Of a stretch of DNA of 64,000 nucleotides, positions 15,549 to 29,559 are shown piece by piece. Position 1 is the stretch's first letter. Every line of letters starts with the position of its first letter. The notes beneath the pieces were generated by a model that searched no databases, had not been told where the DNA came from, and saw only the letters and a program-made list of their open reading frames with translations. The DNA comes from Syngnathus acus. Lineage: Eukaryota > Chordata > Actinopteri > Syngnathiformes > Syngnathidae. Both the position numbers and the translations under genes were made by a program. The DNA lies in contig NC_051095.1 of assembly GCF_901709675.1 (NCBI RefSeq), forward strand, positions 15,791,956 through 15,855,955, read 5' to 3'.

Positions 15549-15799
15549 GAGCTTATACAACAGACAAAATCATTTCAACAAAAAACAAACCTGTATTTTT
15601 TTTCTGACACTGACAAAATGTCTCTTTTGGTCTATTACTGTATTTCATGTTGACATGGTTTAAAGGAGCATGTCTCACAGCTCCTGCATGGACTCAGAGC
15701 CTCTATAAAGTATTGCTCCGCGGCTCAACCATCTGTGGAGGAGAACGCATAAGTCAAACTTGCCTTTGGGAATGCATGTAGTGACAAGGATGCAGACAC

Positions 15800-17721
15800 T
15801 CACAGGCTAAAGTTGCCTTTTTTCACTTTTATCCCTGTGAGGGCACACATGGTGGACAGTTAAGCAAAAGGAGCTTGAGTGATCTGAAGCATCACTCTCA
15901 CTTACGTCTCAGGTACCATGTTGTCACTAAGGCAACAATCAACAACAACACCAGCACAAGTGGAACAACGATGGCAGCAAGGTGACCACTTCCACCTTCC
16001 TCAGAGCTCGTCTAGAAGACAAATGTTTCAAGAAAAATATCGGTTCTTCACTTATTTGTGTCCTCTAGAGGGCACTGCAATGCCGTGCTGTTAAACTTGG
16101 TTTTAGTTGGACAAGAAACAAATGATTAAAATTTTGACTCGGACTGGTATACAGCCATACATTGGTCTGGAAACTTCCCAATGCTCCAGATGGCCACCCA
16201 GTGTAAAAATTAAACATGCTTAGTCATACTTACTGCGGCATGAGTATTAATGGTTGCGGTTGTGGAGAAAACATCCTGCTGATGATCTGCAAGCCGCAAA
16301 GGAAATTACAGAGCATATTATGGGATTGAAGTTGCTATGAATTAACGTCATGCATTTTTTTTATTTTCGCATGGAAAAGTTACCAAAAAAAATTACTTGT
16401 CATGGGAACTATTTGCATTTGACATTTACATTCATGTGAGGATTTTGATACAGTAAATGGTTTTAACATTTCCCCTCACAATTGTACTATTTTTTGTTAC
16501 GCTCCAGTGTGGCCCGCTCGGCATGAAGAGATTGACAATAAAGCAGACTTTGACTTTTTGACTTTGAAATTGATTTTCTACGGAAGAGGTCAGTTTTTGC
16601 ATGATTCAGTCAAACTAAAAAGGGAATGATAGGTTTTTTTTATTATGAAAGGTTTTTTTTATTATGAAAGAGAAACTCTTATTCCACATGGGTATTAGAT
16701 AACATTGTAGGAAAATGTCACACCGTCACCTGTATCTCCAGTAGTGAAGGTGAGGATGTTGCTGGCTTTACTCGTTCCCAGACTGCTCTTGGCAAGCATA
16801 CGGATGTTGTACGTGGAGGGGTTTATCTCGATAATGGTGGCCTCTGTCTGATTTGGGCTGAAGTCCACTACTGTCTTTTTAAAATCCCACGAGCCTGTGG
16901 TTGTTGGAACAGAAGTCAATTTTGAAATCAATGGACAAAAACAGTCAATATTTATTTTATTGAGATTGTTTGCGTAATTTTACTGATTATACTGTTTCTT
17001 ACCATTCAATGCTTTATACTCAAGCAAATACCCGGTAATTGGGGCGTCTCCCTCATACCCAGGAGTCCAAGAGAGAGAAACTGTGTTGTCTCTCACCTCC
17101 TTCAACTCAACAACAGGGGGATCTGGAGGCACTGAGAAAGACACAGGTGCCCAAAAGCATATTTTAACTTGAGTTACATTACTCTGGATCATCATGAATT
17201 CTATTTCCTGCCATAGCGGCAAATGCTGTACTTGAGGAAAAACCTGTAGGACTTTGTTCCCATGCTGTACTGGCAATAAACACATCTGGAGTTGTGACAT
17301 CTGTGAACAGAAAATAAGCAGGAGCGACAAAAAAAGAAAGATACTTATGCCGTGCTTGGAATTACTTGTAAAGTTTAACCATCTGATATTTTTGCATCAC
17401 AATACATAAATACAAGATGATTTACTATGGACATAATTGTTACATTAATAATAGTGTTTTAAAAAGAATAGACTAATTTACTTTACCATTACAATTTTCC
17501 TTTTTGGTTGACAAAGGAAAAATTGTGCTGCCATTTTCTTTTTCATTTTTAATTGTTGTTTGTTTCTTTGTTTGTTTGTTTGTTTGTTTGTTTGTTTTCC
17601 TATCTGAGTATGTGTTATTTGTACCTGAGATGAATCTTGTGGTGTCTACCATTGGCCATGTACTGGTGAAGAGCGTGTTGATTGTTGCCTGGGTGGAAGT
17701 TTGGAGAGCTGAAATAAACAA

Positions 17722-17759
<38 letters not shown>

Positions 17760-20437
17760 GCGCACACGCACACACTTGTGTACAGTGCTGTACATGTATA
17801 TTCTTTGAATTAATTCTATAATAACTCACTCTCAGCCAAAGTGGAGCATAGGGGCGCACTGGAGGCCGGTCCTATTCCTGCGTTGGTCTCGGCCTGTATG
17901 AGGACGCCATACTTGGTGGAAGGCCTCAATCCACTCAGTATGAGGCTCTCTTGTGGCCGTGTAGCCGTGACACTCTGGCGCTGCCACCATTTGAAATGTC
18001 TACCAACAGGGTCGTACTCTCTGTAGCTGATGCGGTAACTTCGAATAACTCCATTTCTCAGGTCGGCTCTAGGGGGCTATATTGTTAACACAACCATAAT
18101 CGTTATTAACAAGTTTCTATGTTAAAAGTCCTTCCAGAGTGAAAATAAATGTCATCTAAATTTGACACGGAATAGTGTATTGATAAAAACAATTCAAATA
18201 TGAGTTAGCAAGTACTGTATGTAAAATGAGGCTTTAAAATTGGGAAAAATTACACTGTTGTCTCTGCTTTCAAATGCATGTCCGCTAAAGATGTGAAACT
18301 GCCTTGCTGAAAAATCTATGCTACTCGGGCTTATCATTTTCATCGTGCTTTCATGTTACACGTTACAGCGATGGAAAAATATCCCCCGATATGTTTAGGA
18401 GTTTATTTTTGATTAAATATTTTATTTATAAATGATGACAACTAGAACAAAAAGTAAGAAAGTTAAACCAACACGTGATTTTGTAACCCCCAAAATGTAT
18501 GTATATACTTTCAAAACAGGTAGTTTCATTTTGTTGACGATAAATCAATCACATTATCAACTAACAATGTGAACATTCTCAAAGAATAAAATAAGCAAAT
18601 AAATATTTTTTAAAAAGTACTAAAATATAAAGAACAGAGACTGGTTTGTCATTTAAAAATAGTGATGAGTGATTGTACCACTCTAAATAACCTGCTTGAT
18701 TTTTTTTTTCTTGACATAAAACCACCTTTTTTTGTTGAGGGATTTTGGTATGGTCTTGGATAAACTGTCAAAAGTAACTTTACCTTCCAAGACACTCTGA
18801 TGCTTGTAGACGAGAACGCTTGTAGACGCATGTCTAAGGGTGGGCCATCTGGTGCTGAGCAGCAAAGAAACGAAAGCAGAACAGTCATAAAATAGAAGAA
18901 AATCTCAGTTGAATAAACCCAAAATATTACTACTTTATAACTTTTTACTTTACCTCCTTCCTCTGTGATGACTGTGAGAACATTGCTGGTATCACTCGTG
19001 CCCTGACTGTTGATCGCAAACATGCGAAGGTTGTAATTCTTAGCCGGCTGCAAGTCCACCAGAGTGACCTCGGTCAGGTTTGGATTTGACATGTGAGTTG
19101 TCACTGCAGCATCCCATTGATCTGTTTGACATGCCCCCCCCGCATGTGAAACTAGACACTGTCCTAACAATATTTCGAGATATGCTCCGGAGATTTGTAG
19201 TACCCTCTTTGCTCTTGAGGTCAATCCTATAGGACGTGATGGGTCTTCCACCGTCAAACACATGAGACCAGCGGACGGTGACAGTTCTGTCCCTGACCTC
19301 CCGCATCTCCACCATTAGAGAATCAGGCCGTGCTAAAAGGTAGAATTGCTATTAGGTATGCAGTCACAATGAAGGTGGTGTTATTTCAGCTTGTGATGAG
19401 CGACACAGTGCACACGTTTCCTGACCAAAGTGCTCCTCAAGCATGGTTGGGAAGTCAAGGGTGGGAAGAAACTGAGGACAAATACTTCATCATTGTACAT
19501 TTTCCTTCATCTTTACTGTAATAGTGAATTTTCTATGTTTTATTTTTACTCCCTAAAATTGAAAACACTTATCTGTGGCCTACACATCATATCATACAAA
19601 ATATTTAAAATATTTTTATTTTTTGTACTTAAATCTGTCAGTACTTTTTTTTTTTTTTACTTGGGTAAAAGAGTTAAACCATTGTGTATTTCATATGTGG
19701 TTATAGGTCTTCTTTGAGTTTTTTCTTGCCCGTCCGTGATGTTAAGACCAGATGATGTCATTGATGTTTGTGACATGCGAAGCCCTTTGAGACTCTTTTG
19801 TGATCAAGGTTTATATAAATAAATGTAACTTGAACAACGACTTTGACTAGAACAGTACCTTTGTGCTTGTATCAGAATATTTTTTTACACAAGCAACTGT
19901 ATATTATTTATATAGAGCGTGAGTACTTTTGCCACCTCACCTCACAATACAAAATATAATCCTGGATCTCACCTGGTACCACCGTCAAGGTCATCTGATG
20001 TTTGCGGTCATTGAACCAGCCTGGGATTTCCACACGGCAGCCGTACACACCCGAGTCGCTCTCCACAAGCTGTCTGATTGTCAGCGACACGTCGCCCTCC
20101 ACAATATTACCCATGAGTAAGTAGCGCTCGGATAGTCTGCTGGTTACCAATGATCCGTCCGTCTTGATGACTTCGTTGGCACAGCCCCTGTTAGGGATTG
20201 GCCCTCGACCCCAGCACACTGACAGTTTGCCATAATAGCGAGCATCGTACTTGCACGTCAAGGTAACCTCTGCCCCAACTTGAACCTCCAAGCAGTATAC
20301 TCTGCACTCTGCAAAGGCAAAAAAAAGACATTGAAACACCAATACACACCAATACTGACGGACCTTTCAACTCTCTTACCTAGAAGCAGGCAGAGGATAC
20401 AAAACAAATGGAAGTATCTACTAACAAAATAAGTCAT
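15800..20437 (-). CDS. TIM-type Ig V / DSCAM-like fibronectin III chimeric membrane receptor (13 exons, 545 aa)
   Basis: Exons, in transcript order: 20380-20437, 19973-20308, 19204-19332, 18954-19121, 18784-18854, 17830-18076, 17625-17708, 17244-17300, 17003-17131, 16730-16894, 16234-16286, 15906-16011, 15800-15834. All have AG/GT borders and matching phases; the sum is 1638 nt. Residues 1-19 are a signal peptide. Residues 24-130 form a TIM-family Ig V domain (C38, CW 51-52, C62, DSGVY 104-108, C110, GWFND 116-120). FN3a is 132-230, FN3b 231-336, FN3c 384-481. FN3a/FN3c resemble DSCAM fibronectin domain 1, and FN3b (APDGPP start, NGVIRSY, ISYREY) resembles its domain 2. T/S-rich stalk exons code for 337-383 and 482-499. 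One membrane helix (about 510-531) precedes a basic 13-residue tail without tyrosine. In known TIMs the WFND loop binds phosphatidylserine; recognition of dying cells or adhesion is inferred. Mammalian TIMs have a mucin region instead of FN3 domains. Confidence is high for the exon chain, moderate for function. Confidence 0.85.
16500..16570 (+). repeat. Short retroposon tail in an intron of the TIM-FN3 gene
   Basis: GACAATAAAGCAGACTTTG followed by repeated GACTTT units is the reverse complement of the end of the larger repeat at 25055-25430 (AAAGTCAAAGTC then TGCTTTATTGTC). Only the terminal part is present, between exons 10 and 11. Confidence 0.55.
17563..17596. repeat. (TTTG)n microsatellite
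   Basis: About eight TTTG/TTGT units lie just downstream, in transcript sense, of the exon 7 donor of the TIM-FN3 gene. In the transcript this reads as CAAA repeats near the start of intron 7. Confidence 0.9.
17724..17775. repeat. (CA)n tract beside the exon 7 acceptor
   Basis: A CA tract of about 37 bp followed by CACG-interrupted units. On the transcript strand it reads as UG repeats ending about 15 nt before the acceptor AG of stalk exon 7 (17625-17708). The same arrangement occurs in the second TIM gene at about 25010-25043. Confidence 0.9.
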
Positions 20438-22264
20438 GGTAACGTCAGCTGAGGAACTTCATTCACCTGCTGCTGGGCATCAAACTGGATCACAGAGAGG
20501 TTGCAGATTTGACAAGTTTCCACGTCACATGATGGGGTCCATGATGTGCTCACACAAACAGTTCTGCAGGCCAAATAGATGTGCAAGATGTCTGCTTCCT
20601 ACTTTGCGGTTTTGGTTCCTTCCCTTTCAAGTGACAAGCAGTTTCACTGTGATGAATAGACGGAACTGAGTTCATCAACAAACTTTAGAACAGCATCAGT
20701 CATCAGTGGTAACAAATTAAGCATTCCCAACTCAGAAATCAGTCAATCTTGAAATATGAGTTACAAATTTCAGCAATGCATTACTGCTCCATGGGCAGTA
20801 ATCCATCTCGAAAAGGCCAGTTGACACCTTCTGGAAATTATAAATGAAAGTCTATTTTGGAATAAGAATGTTTGACTTCAATTTTGCACAAACACAGGAA
20901 ACATAATGTTCCAGATCACCCTTTCAAAAACACCCCTTTTATAGTATTGGAAGAAAAAGGGTGAGATTGTTGCTTTAAAAAAAAAAAGAAAACTTCCATT
21001 CATTTTTTTTCACTACCCTACTCTTTGGGGTCACAGTGTTATGTGACAGAATGATGTTTAACCTTAAGTAGACATGAGACGGGATAGAAAAATGAGAAAT
21101 AAACCGAAATAGGAACGTGCATGCAAGCAGACACTTCCAATACAGCCTGTTGGCTCTAAGTAGTGTCTGCCTATTCTACCTTCGGCCAAGTCAGTAAACG
21201 CACATGAACAGATAGCCATCATCGAGCTGCCTCAGGCAAGAGATGCCCGCCAAACATCGACATCTTGCTTTGTCGCTAGCGAAGTAATAATACAATAGAA
21301 GAGGGGAGAGAAACTGAGTCAACTTTTTCCCACTCAAACAGGAGTACTTGTGGTTATATATAAAACTAAATACATTTTGTGCGTGCAATGGCATATTACT
21401 TTTCAAACACACAAGGAGCTGGCGACTTCTGACATCAGGCAAGAGGCAGACTTTACTCCAGACTGGTTGCCTGTCAACCACAGGGCACGTTAAGAGACAG
21501 ACAACATTCCCATCTCAAATTCACAAAGTGGAAATTGAACTTGCTGTCTGCATGCGAGTCAGGCGAGTTATAACTATTACAGTATCAGCAACGCTAATCA
21601 ATCTGATCCAAATAGAGAGTGTTGTTCAGGGGCAAACAGCTGAGTGTGAATTTTGGTCAGCTGGAACTTTAGTAACCTCGCTATAGCATTCTCTCTTCCC
21701 AAAAGCAACAGCCATAACAAGCACAAATGCATTAGTAAGACTTCTCGCCACCAGTCGTTGCAGGGTAACGAGAAGTCATTGAGTGGGATTTCTCTCCCAA
21801 ATGGCTCCGACAACAACTACGCTTTGCGGAGACATATGTAGGCTAAATGAGATGATGAGAAAAAACAATCGAGAGAAGAGGTGTGGTTTATTGTCTGTTT
21901 AATGAAGACATTTCAGCCCCCACAGCAAACCTCTCATGTTTGCTATAAAAGGGAGATGATCTGCATCCGTCATTAATAGCGAATAATTCACGGTTTATGG
22001 GAAAATCATGAGAAATCATATAACTTTATTGTGCAAATGACACTGGAATGACTCAGCACAAATTGCTGAATGAAGCAGTGATTACTGAATTTAACTGAAA
22101 GGAATAAAAACAATATTAAGGTAACTTAATACAGTACATATTTACTGTATATGTCATTAATAAAGCGGCGTAAGTACAGTAGGAAGTTCCACAGGAGTTC
22201 ATGCAAGGACTTGTGTTACAAAAGATTTATTTCAAATCCACACTACGGTTTTTCCCCGGTTAAG

Positions 22265-23795
22265 TACCGTAATTTTCGGACTATAAGTCGCGGTTTTTTT
22301 CATAGTTTGGGTGGGGGGGCGACTTATACTCAGGAGCGACTTATATGTGGTTTTTTTTTTTTCAAAAAATTTCAAAAAAAAAATTTCAAAAAAAAAAAAA
22401 TGAAACCGCGATAAACGAACCGCAATGTAGCAAGGGATTACTGTAATTTGAATTTCAAGTGACGACAGCAGCGCGAAACCATCTGCGTCACTCCAATTCA
22501 TTAAATCCATCAATCGTCCTTTGTCAACAATGCGTGCGCGCCGCTGACGGCTTTTGCACTTAAAAATATTCCACAGGCCCATATAACGATATATAAATTA
22601 TATATCAAATAACTATTATATAAGCAATAATGTTATCAAACCATCTGTGCACTCTAAATCATTAAATCCATCGATCAAATTCCTCGTCCTTTGTCAACAT
22701 CGCCGCGCGTGCGCCCTGACGCCAGCCTCGTCGTTATTCCACAGATTTACTATATAACTATATTGTAGCGTTAACAAAGTTCAAGGAAAGACGTGGGTTT
22801 GGTAAACGGCTCTTTATTTAACAAAACAAACTTACAGGCGTGTGGCGGCGTGGACGTCCAGCCACGGAAGTGGACGAGAGCTCCATACGATAGGACCGGG
22901 CGTGCGTAGAAGCCATGACCGAGCCCCATGCACCGTCCTCGGACAGCCACCCGGCTGAGCGCCGGGCCTCGACTTCCATCCACGGAGCTGAAAGGCAGCT
23001 CGGTAGAGTAGGACCGGGCGTGCGTAAAAGCATTGTCCGAGCACCATCCACCGTCCCTGGACAGCCACCCGGCCGAGCGCCGGCGCCCGACTTCAATCCA
23101 CGAAAGTGAAAGAAAGCTGGACGAGTGACGCGCGACGTCGCGCTGCTGACGTCAGCAGCGCGACGCGACGTCGCGGTCGCGCGTCAGCAGCGCGACGGTT
23201 GTTTACATAAAGGACAAAGATCGACTCGTCCAGCTTTCTTTCACTTTCGTGGATTGAAGTCGGGCGCCGGCGCACGCGCGGCGATGTTGACAAAGGACGA
23301 GGAATTTGATCGATGGATTTAATGATTTAGAGTGCACAGATGGTTTGATAACATTATTGCTTATATAATAGTTATTTGATATATAATTTATATATCGTTA
23401 TATGGGCCTGTGGAATATTTTTAAGTGCAAGAGCCGTCAGCGGCGCGCACGCATTGTTGACAAAGGACGATTGATGGATTTAATGAATTGGAGTGACACA
23501 GATGGTTTTATTAACGTGTTATTTATGTAATAGTTTTTTGAATAACTCTGAATTTTACGTCAGGGCCGTTCTCAGCTCTTAGTTTGTGTTTATGTCACGT
23601 TAGCATAGCTATCGTTTAGCCTGTTGTTGCTCGTTCATGACTGTTCTTGGTGTTGGATTTTGTCGAATAAATTGCCCCCCAAAATGCGACTTATACTCCG
23701 GAGCGACTTATATATGTTTTTTTTCACTTTTTTGGGCATTTTATGGCTGGTGCGACTTATACTCCGGTGCGACTTATAGTCCGAAAATTACGGTA
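22265..23795. mobile_element. 1.5-kb non-autonomous DNA transposon with nested palindromes
   Basis: The ends are inverted repeats: CCGTAATTTTCGGACTATAA from 22267 mirrors the sequence ending GTCCGAAAATTACGG at 23793, and both are flanked by TA, as expected for a TA-target element. Subterminal GCGACTTATACTC units repeat near both ends. Inside, arm 22445-22710 is the reverse complement of 23275-23506, and a second hairpin pairs about 23080-23127 with 23223-23272. The core 22840-23110 is GC-rich and has two diverged copies of a unit with a 118-bp period (GGACCGGG at 22893 and 23011). No transposase frame is visible, so it would need a transposase in trans. Confidence 0.85.
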
Positions 23796-23984
23796 ATCCC
23801 CAAGGAGTCTTAATGGACTTTCCCAGCTTTCTCCCAATGCCTCATCTTCATGCAGTCCTCCATTCTTCTAGGAGATTTCTGAGTCCTGTTGTCACGGCCA
23901 TCTAACGTCGTCCACGTGAATGTGGTAAATATAAAAAAAAAAAATTATACTGATCCAGGTCAGGTGAGTAGGAAGTTTTACAAC

Positions 23985-24135
23985 ATGGCGACGTTTTGCT
24001 TGGCCAGTGTCGGACGCTCAGGGCAATTTGAGCAGATGTGATGTCATGGTCAAGCAGCCACGAATTGTTGGGCCGCTCTTGTCTCTTCAGCTGAAGAGAA
24101 TGCCACGGGCTCTTTTTGCTGTCTGGTTAAAAGTC
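23985..24135 (-). pseudogene. Second mariner-type transposase relic
   Basis: The minus-strand DNA aligns with the relic at 10607-10735: both contain the GGCTGCTT, CCCTGAGC and TCCGACA blocks in the same order, and the translation keeps WLL followed by IALSVRH. Stop codons and small deletions abound. It lies just past the right end of the transposon at 22265-23795 and is unrelated to it in sequence. Confidence 0.5.
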
Positions 24136-24309
24136 TGGCCCACAATCAAGGAAGAAACTCATAGTTTTGTAGTTGGTAAAATGTAGCGTATGCCAGTCCT
24201 GGCACTTTTCTGTCACACATTACATCTTACCTTACATACCTTAGATTAAAATGTTGTCTATGTAAACAGTAATTACAGCAAGGGCACTGAAGAGCAAAAG
24301 CAAGTGAAT

Positions 24310-25959
<1,650 letters not shown>

Positions 25960-28900
25960 GTGTAGGCTTTTCTATCTCAACTGTACACTGAAATGAGAAG
26001 ACCTATCTTCCCCCACACAACGGCATAACGTCTCGTGCATTTTTAACTTCCCTTTCGTGACATTAAGGAAGGAAAACCTGTAGACTTAGATAAGTCTTTG
26101 ACTTCTCTTTAGATCAACGATAAAGAAAGGTAGTATCGTTCAATTCAAATAAAGCAAAGAACCTGGCAGATATTTTTGTTGGGGTTTTTTGGGGAGGGGG
26201 AGCCTTGATCACTACTGTTGATTTCCCATGTAAAAAGTACAAATAAAGCTATTGACTTAAAGACAGAAAAGTTAGCAACGATACATAGTATAGATTAAAT
26301 TCAATTTCAAATGTTTTCTCTTCGCAAGAAATAAATTATAATAGTGGTAATTTAGAAATCATATGAGAATGTATTGGATTCAGTTAAAATATTTTGTCTT
26401 AACAAGAACAAAAATGTATCCCTGTTTACATTTTCACAAAAGTTTTTTTTTTACTTGTTTTTCTTTAGTAATATTAACAACCCCATTGCTTTAATCTGTG
26501 TTTTCTTTGCTGATGTTTCAGGGTTAGCATGAATTTTTCTGTTTACTCTGAACTTCCTTCCTTGGATTTCTCTCCTTGCCTCCAAGCTGCAGACCAGAAA
26601 ACTCTGAGTTTAAAATGACCCAACAGTAAATGGAGGGAAATAAAGCAATCAGATATTCATGTGAAAGCAATTTAAAATTAGGTCTTGGTCCTTATTGAAA
26701 TGTGTCTAGGGACTTCTGAATGTGGACAAGAAAATGTGTACAGAAGTCAACTTTTACCTCAGGGAGCCTTTGGCCTCATGCTTTTAATAAACGACTTGTG
26801 CTTCGTGATCTGACATTGTTTAAGAGTCCATAGAAGTTCAAAAAAAAAAAAAAGTAGGGCCAGATCCCAATGTCACCCTGTCACTGGATTAACAATTGCT
26901 TGTTTCTTTGCAGAAGGAAACGATCAGTGGTGTCTCAATTTAACCTCCAACCTCTGCTGTGAACTTTGCTCTAATTGGAGGGGAGTTTTGTTTACGTTTA
27001 TTTCCTGTCCAGTGCAAAATTTGAGCCGCTGTTAGGCCACTATAAAGATAATTTTTTAAAGTTGGATTCAGTGGTATAAAAGTGCTCCCAAGCCAAAGTG
27101 TCTCACCAATCAATGCCTGAGCAACTTCTGCTGATTTCTGACAAAACAGGGAGCAAACATAGAAGAAGAAGTGAGACTCCAAAGGTCAGAGTCTGAGTTT
27201 ATTTTTGCATTGGAGAAGGTGGAGTCGTGCGCTTCCGCATTCAGGCGAATACGTAAAGCTTGCTGAATTCACTTTATAAAGTCTGCAAAGGTGAGGAAAG
27301 GAAAAAAAAAAAGATATTGTGAACATGCTGAGCTGCCAACGACTTTCTTCAATAAGCAGTTCTCCACGTTGGTCGGCTGGAAAAATGCCCAAACATCCTG
27401 CCAAAAGGATTGTCACTTGCCTTCACTTGAACCACACGCACTTATCATACCACACATCAGGACAACCTTGAATAGCATAACATTGTTTAATGGGACACTT
27501 AAGATGTGCTTGACCCAACATTTCTATATATTGTGATGTCAACACAGGAAAAAGTTCATTGTTCTGAGCACCCCAAATGGCTAACAGCAGACACTTCCCC
27601 AAATTAAATATTTAGACCTACTAACAATAGAGACGTCACAGGAGAACCCTTTAAAGCACAACGGAAAAAATCCCATAATTTATTATTGAAAATTTCAAGG
27701 ACTTAACAAATATTATGGTTTGCTCATCTTGATCTGCCTGCCCGCTACCCTCCTGTGAAGGATGGCACAATCGTCAGTTGGATTAGTCGCTTTCTAAAGA
27801 AACCACCAGAAGCGACTTACTCTGACTTCTGAATCATTCGTTCTTTGTTATTTTGCCTGATGTGACGGCAGGTTAATCGCATTGCAGTACATGCTATTGA
27901 AAACAATTCAAAAAGCCACATTGCATGTGTGTGTGTGTTCGTGTGTGTATGTATGCGTGTGTGTTTGTGTGTGTGCACACATGTATACAGCACAAGCCCT
28001 TTCCAGACTTCTTGCTTCCCAGTCATCCCTCCAGGGATTGTGTTAGAATATCTCCCTATTTGCTCCTATTAATATCCCTCTGGGGAATACCAGAACACTT
28101 GGGGAGTTTGGGAGCGGAAACACCTCACTCCTGGAAAAGAGAGCTGGATAAGGCTGGGAAAAAAAACTGGACTGAGACTGAATGCAAGGAAAATAATACT
28201 TTGGGAAGACTTGTTCACTCTTTATGTGGATTTCGATGTCCAAGCTGAATATTGTCAGTGTCATGTGAGATTTTTTGTTATTTATACTTAGTTCTTTTAG
28301 TCTGAAAGATGGTCAGAGATGGTTCAGGGGGGTAAAACACTTACTCATGGTACCAGTGTTAAGCAAAGAGGACCTTTTGTGACGTCTAACGTTGAATGGT
28401 TGTTCAATACCAGAATTCCACCAAATCAATTGCCGAAGAAAAAAAAAATAATCAGGCACATGCCTTTTATTTCTTACAAAAACCTCTGGAGATGTCGTAT
28501 TCAGCCATCATAGCCCGCACCTCTGGAAAATTTGGCATCAAGACTGCTGAAATTGTTGATATTACTAAAAGGAGGCTCAAGACTAAGATGGTAGCTTAGT
28601 GTTTAACTGATTCTTTTTTTTTTTTTTTTTTATTAATTTTGATACAGTATTGTCTCGGTTCACATATTTATTCATTTAACTCAGCATTTTTTATTCCTTT
28701 TATCTACTCACCAATTTATTCATACATCAGGTTTAGTCATTTATATCTGCATTTCCTTTACCGTCTCTCCTATCATCCTAGGATAAAAAGATAATAACTC
28801 CAGTGTCACCTCATTGGAGCCTCCACATTGACACGAGTGTTTGGTTCGCCTCTGGGGATGTCAGCCTGCGGATTCCCTGGACTGCACATTGTGTGGAGTT

Positions 28901-29559
28901 TCCCCATGTCTACCCAGGCTGGGTGGTCTCTGTGGCAACATCTCCTGTGGTTGCAGACTGCGGCACCTCTCAATGTGGATTGCTTCCCCTCGATAGATTT
29001 ACGCACCTGGATCATCTCTGTCGTTCCATTGTCTCTAGTCTACACTGTGACTTACACTGTGACTACATTGTGTGTGTTTGGAGATGGGAGGGCTGGATTT
29101 ACATGTATTGGTATTTCTGTTCATTAATGTGTCCAAATAATTGCCCATTAATTTGATGATTAGTTGTCAAACAATAGATCAACTTTGACACTTCTAATTA
29201 GAGGACTATTTTATCCTCCAAATATAGTATATCAATTGTCATTCACAATCATCAAATTTACTTTCACTGTTGAATTGATGTTTTAAAATGTTGGTAACAA
29301 ACAACCTCGTGCGATTATTGTAACATTTATTCATCAAAGAAAATCACCAAGTACTATGATGATGCAGCAGGTATATGACTGCGCTTGTGTTTTTGTTGAC
29401 TTTGTTTTAATAATAATTGGTTAGGATTTGACTATTGCTGCTCTTGCCTGGTAGCAGGTGTTTTATATATCATGGTCAAGGTTGGGTGCTTGTGTCACCC
29501 CTCAGGGGCTACAAAAGCTTTTGGCTTGGATCGAGACACCAGTGTGGTGTTTGACTGTT

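Larger units (their letters stand above)
20438..24309. other. Intergenic region between the two TIM genes
   Basis: Upstream flank of the TIM-FN3 gene and downstream flank of the compact TIM gene. It holds the inverted-repeat transposon at 22265-23795 and the mariner relic at 23985-24135. The stretch 20438-22264 shows no exon-like frame and no named repeat. I saw no clear TATA box directly upstream of the start codon at 20437. Confidence 0.55.

Noticed and set aside
14990-15550. A 186-codon plus-strand open frame, the longest single-exon frame in the window outside adra1b
   Set aside because: No domain, repeat or membrane pattern is visible, and composition is ordinary. A run this long is about what chance allows somewhere in 64 kb of six-frame AT-rich DNA. 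It ends at the polyadenylation side of the opposite-strand TIM-FN3 gene.
28803-29156. A 117-codon plus-strand frame with overlapping frames in other phases
   Set aside because: Several phases are open at once and none has a recognisable domain or splice context.
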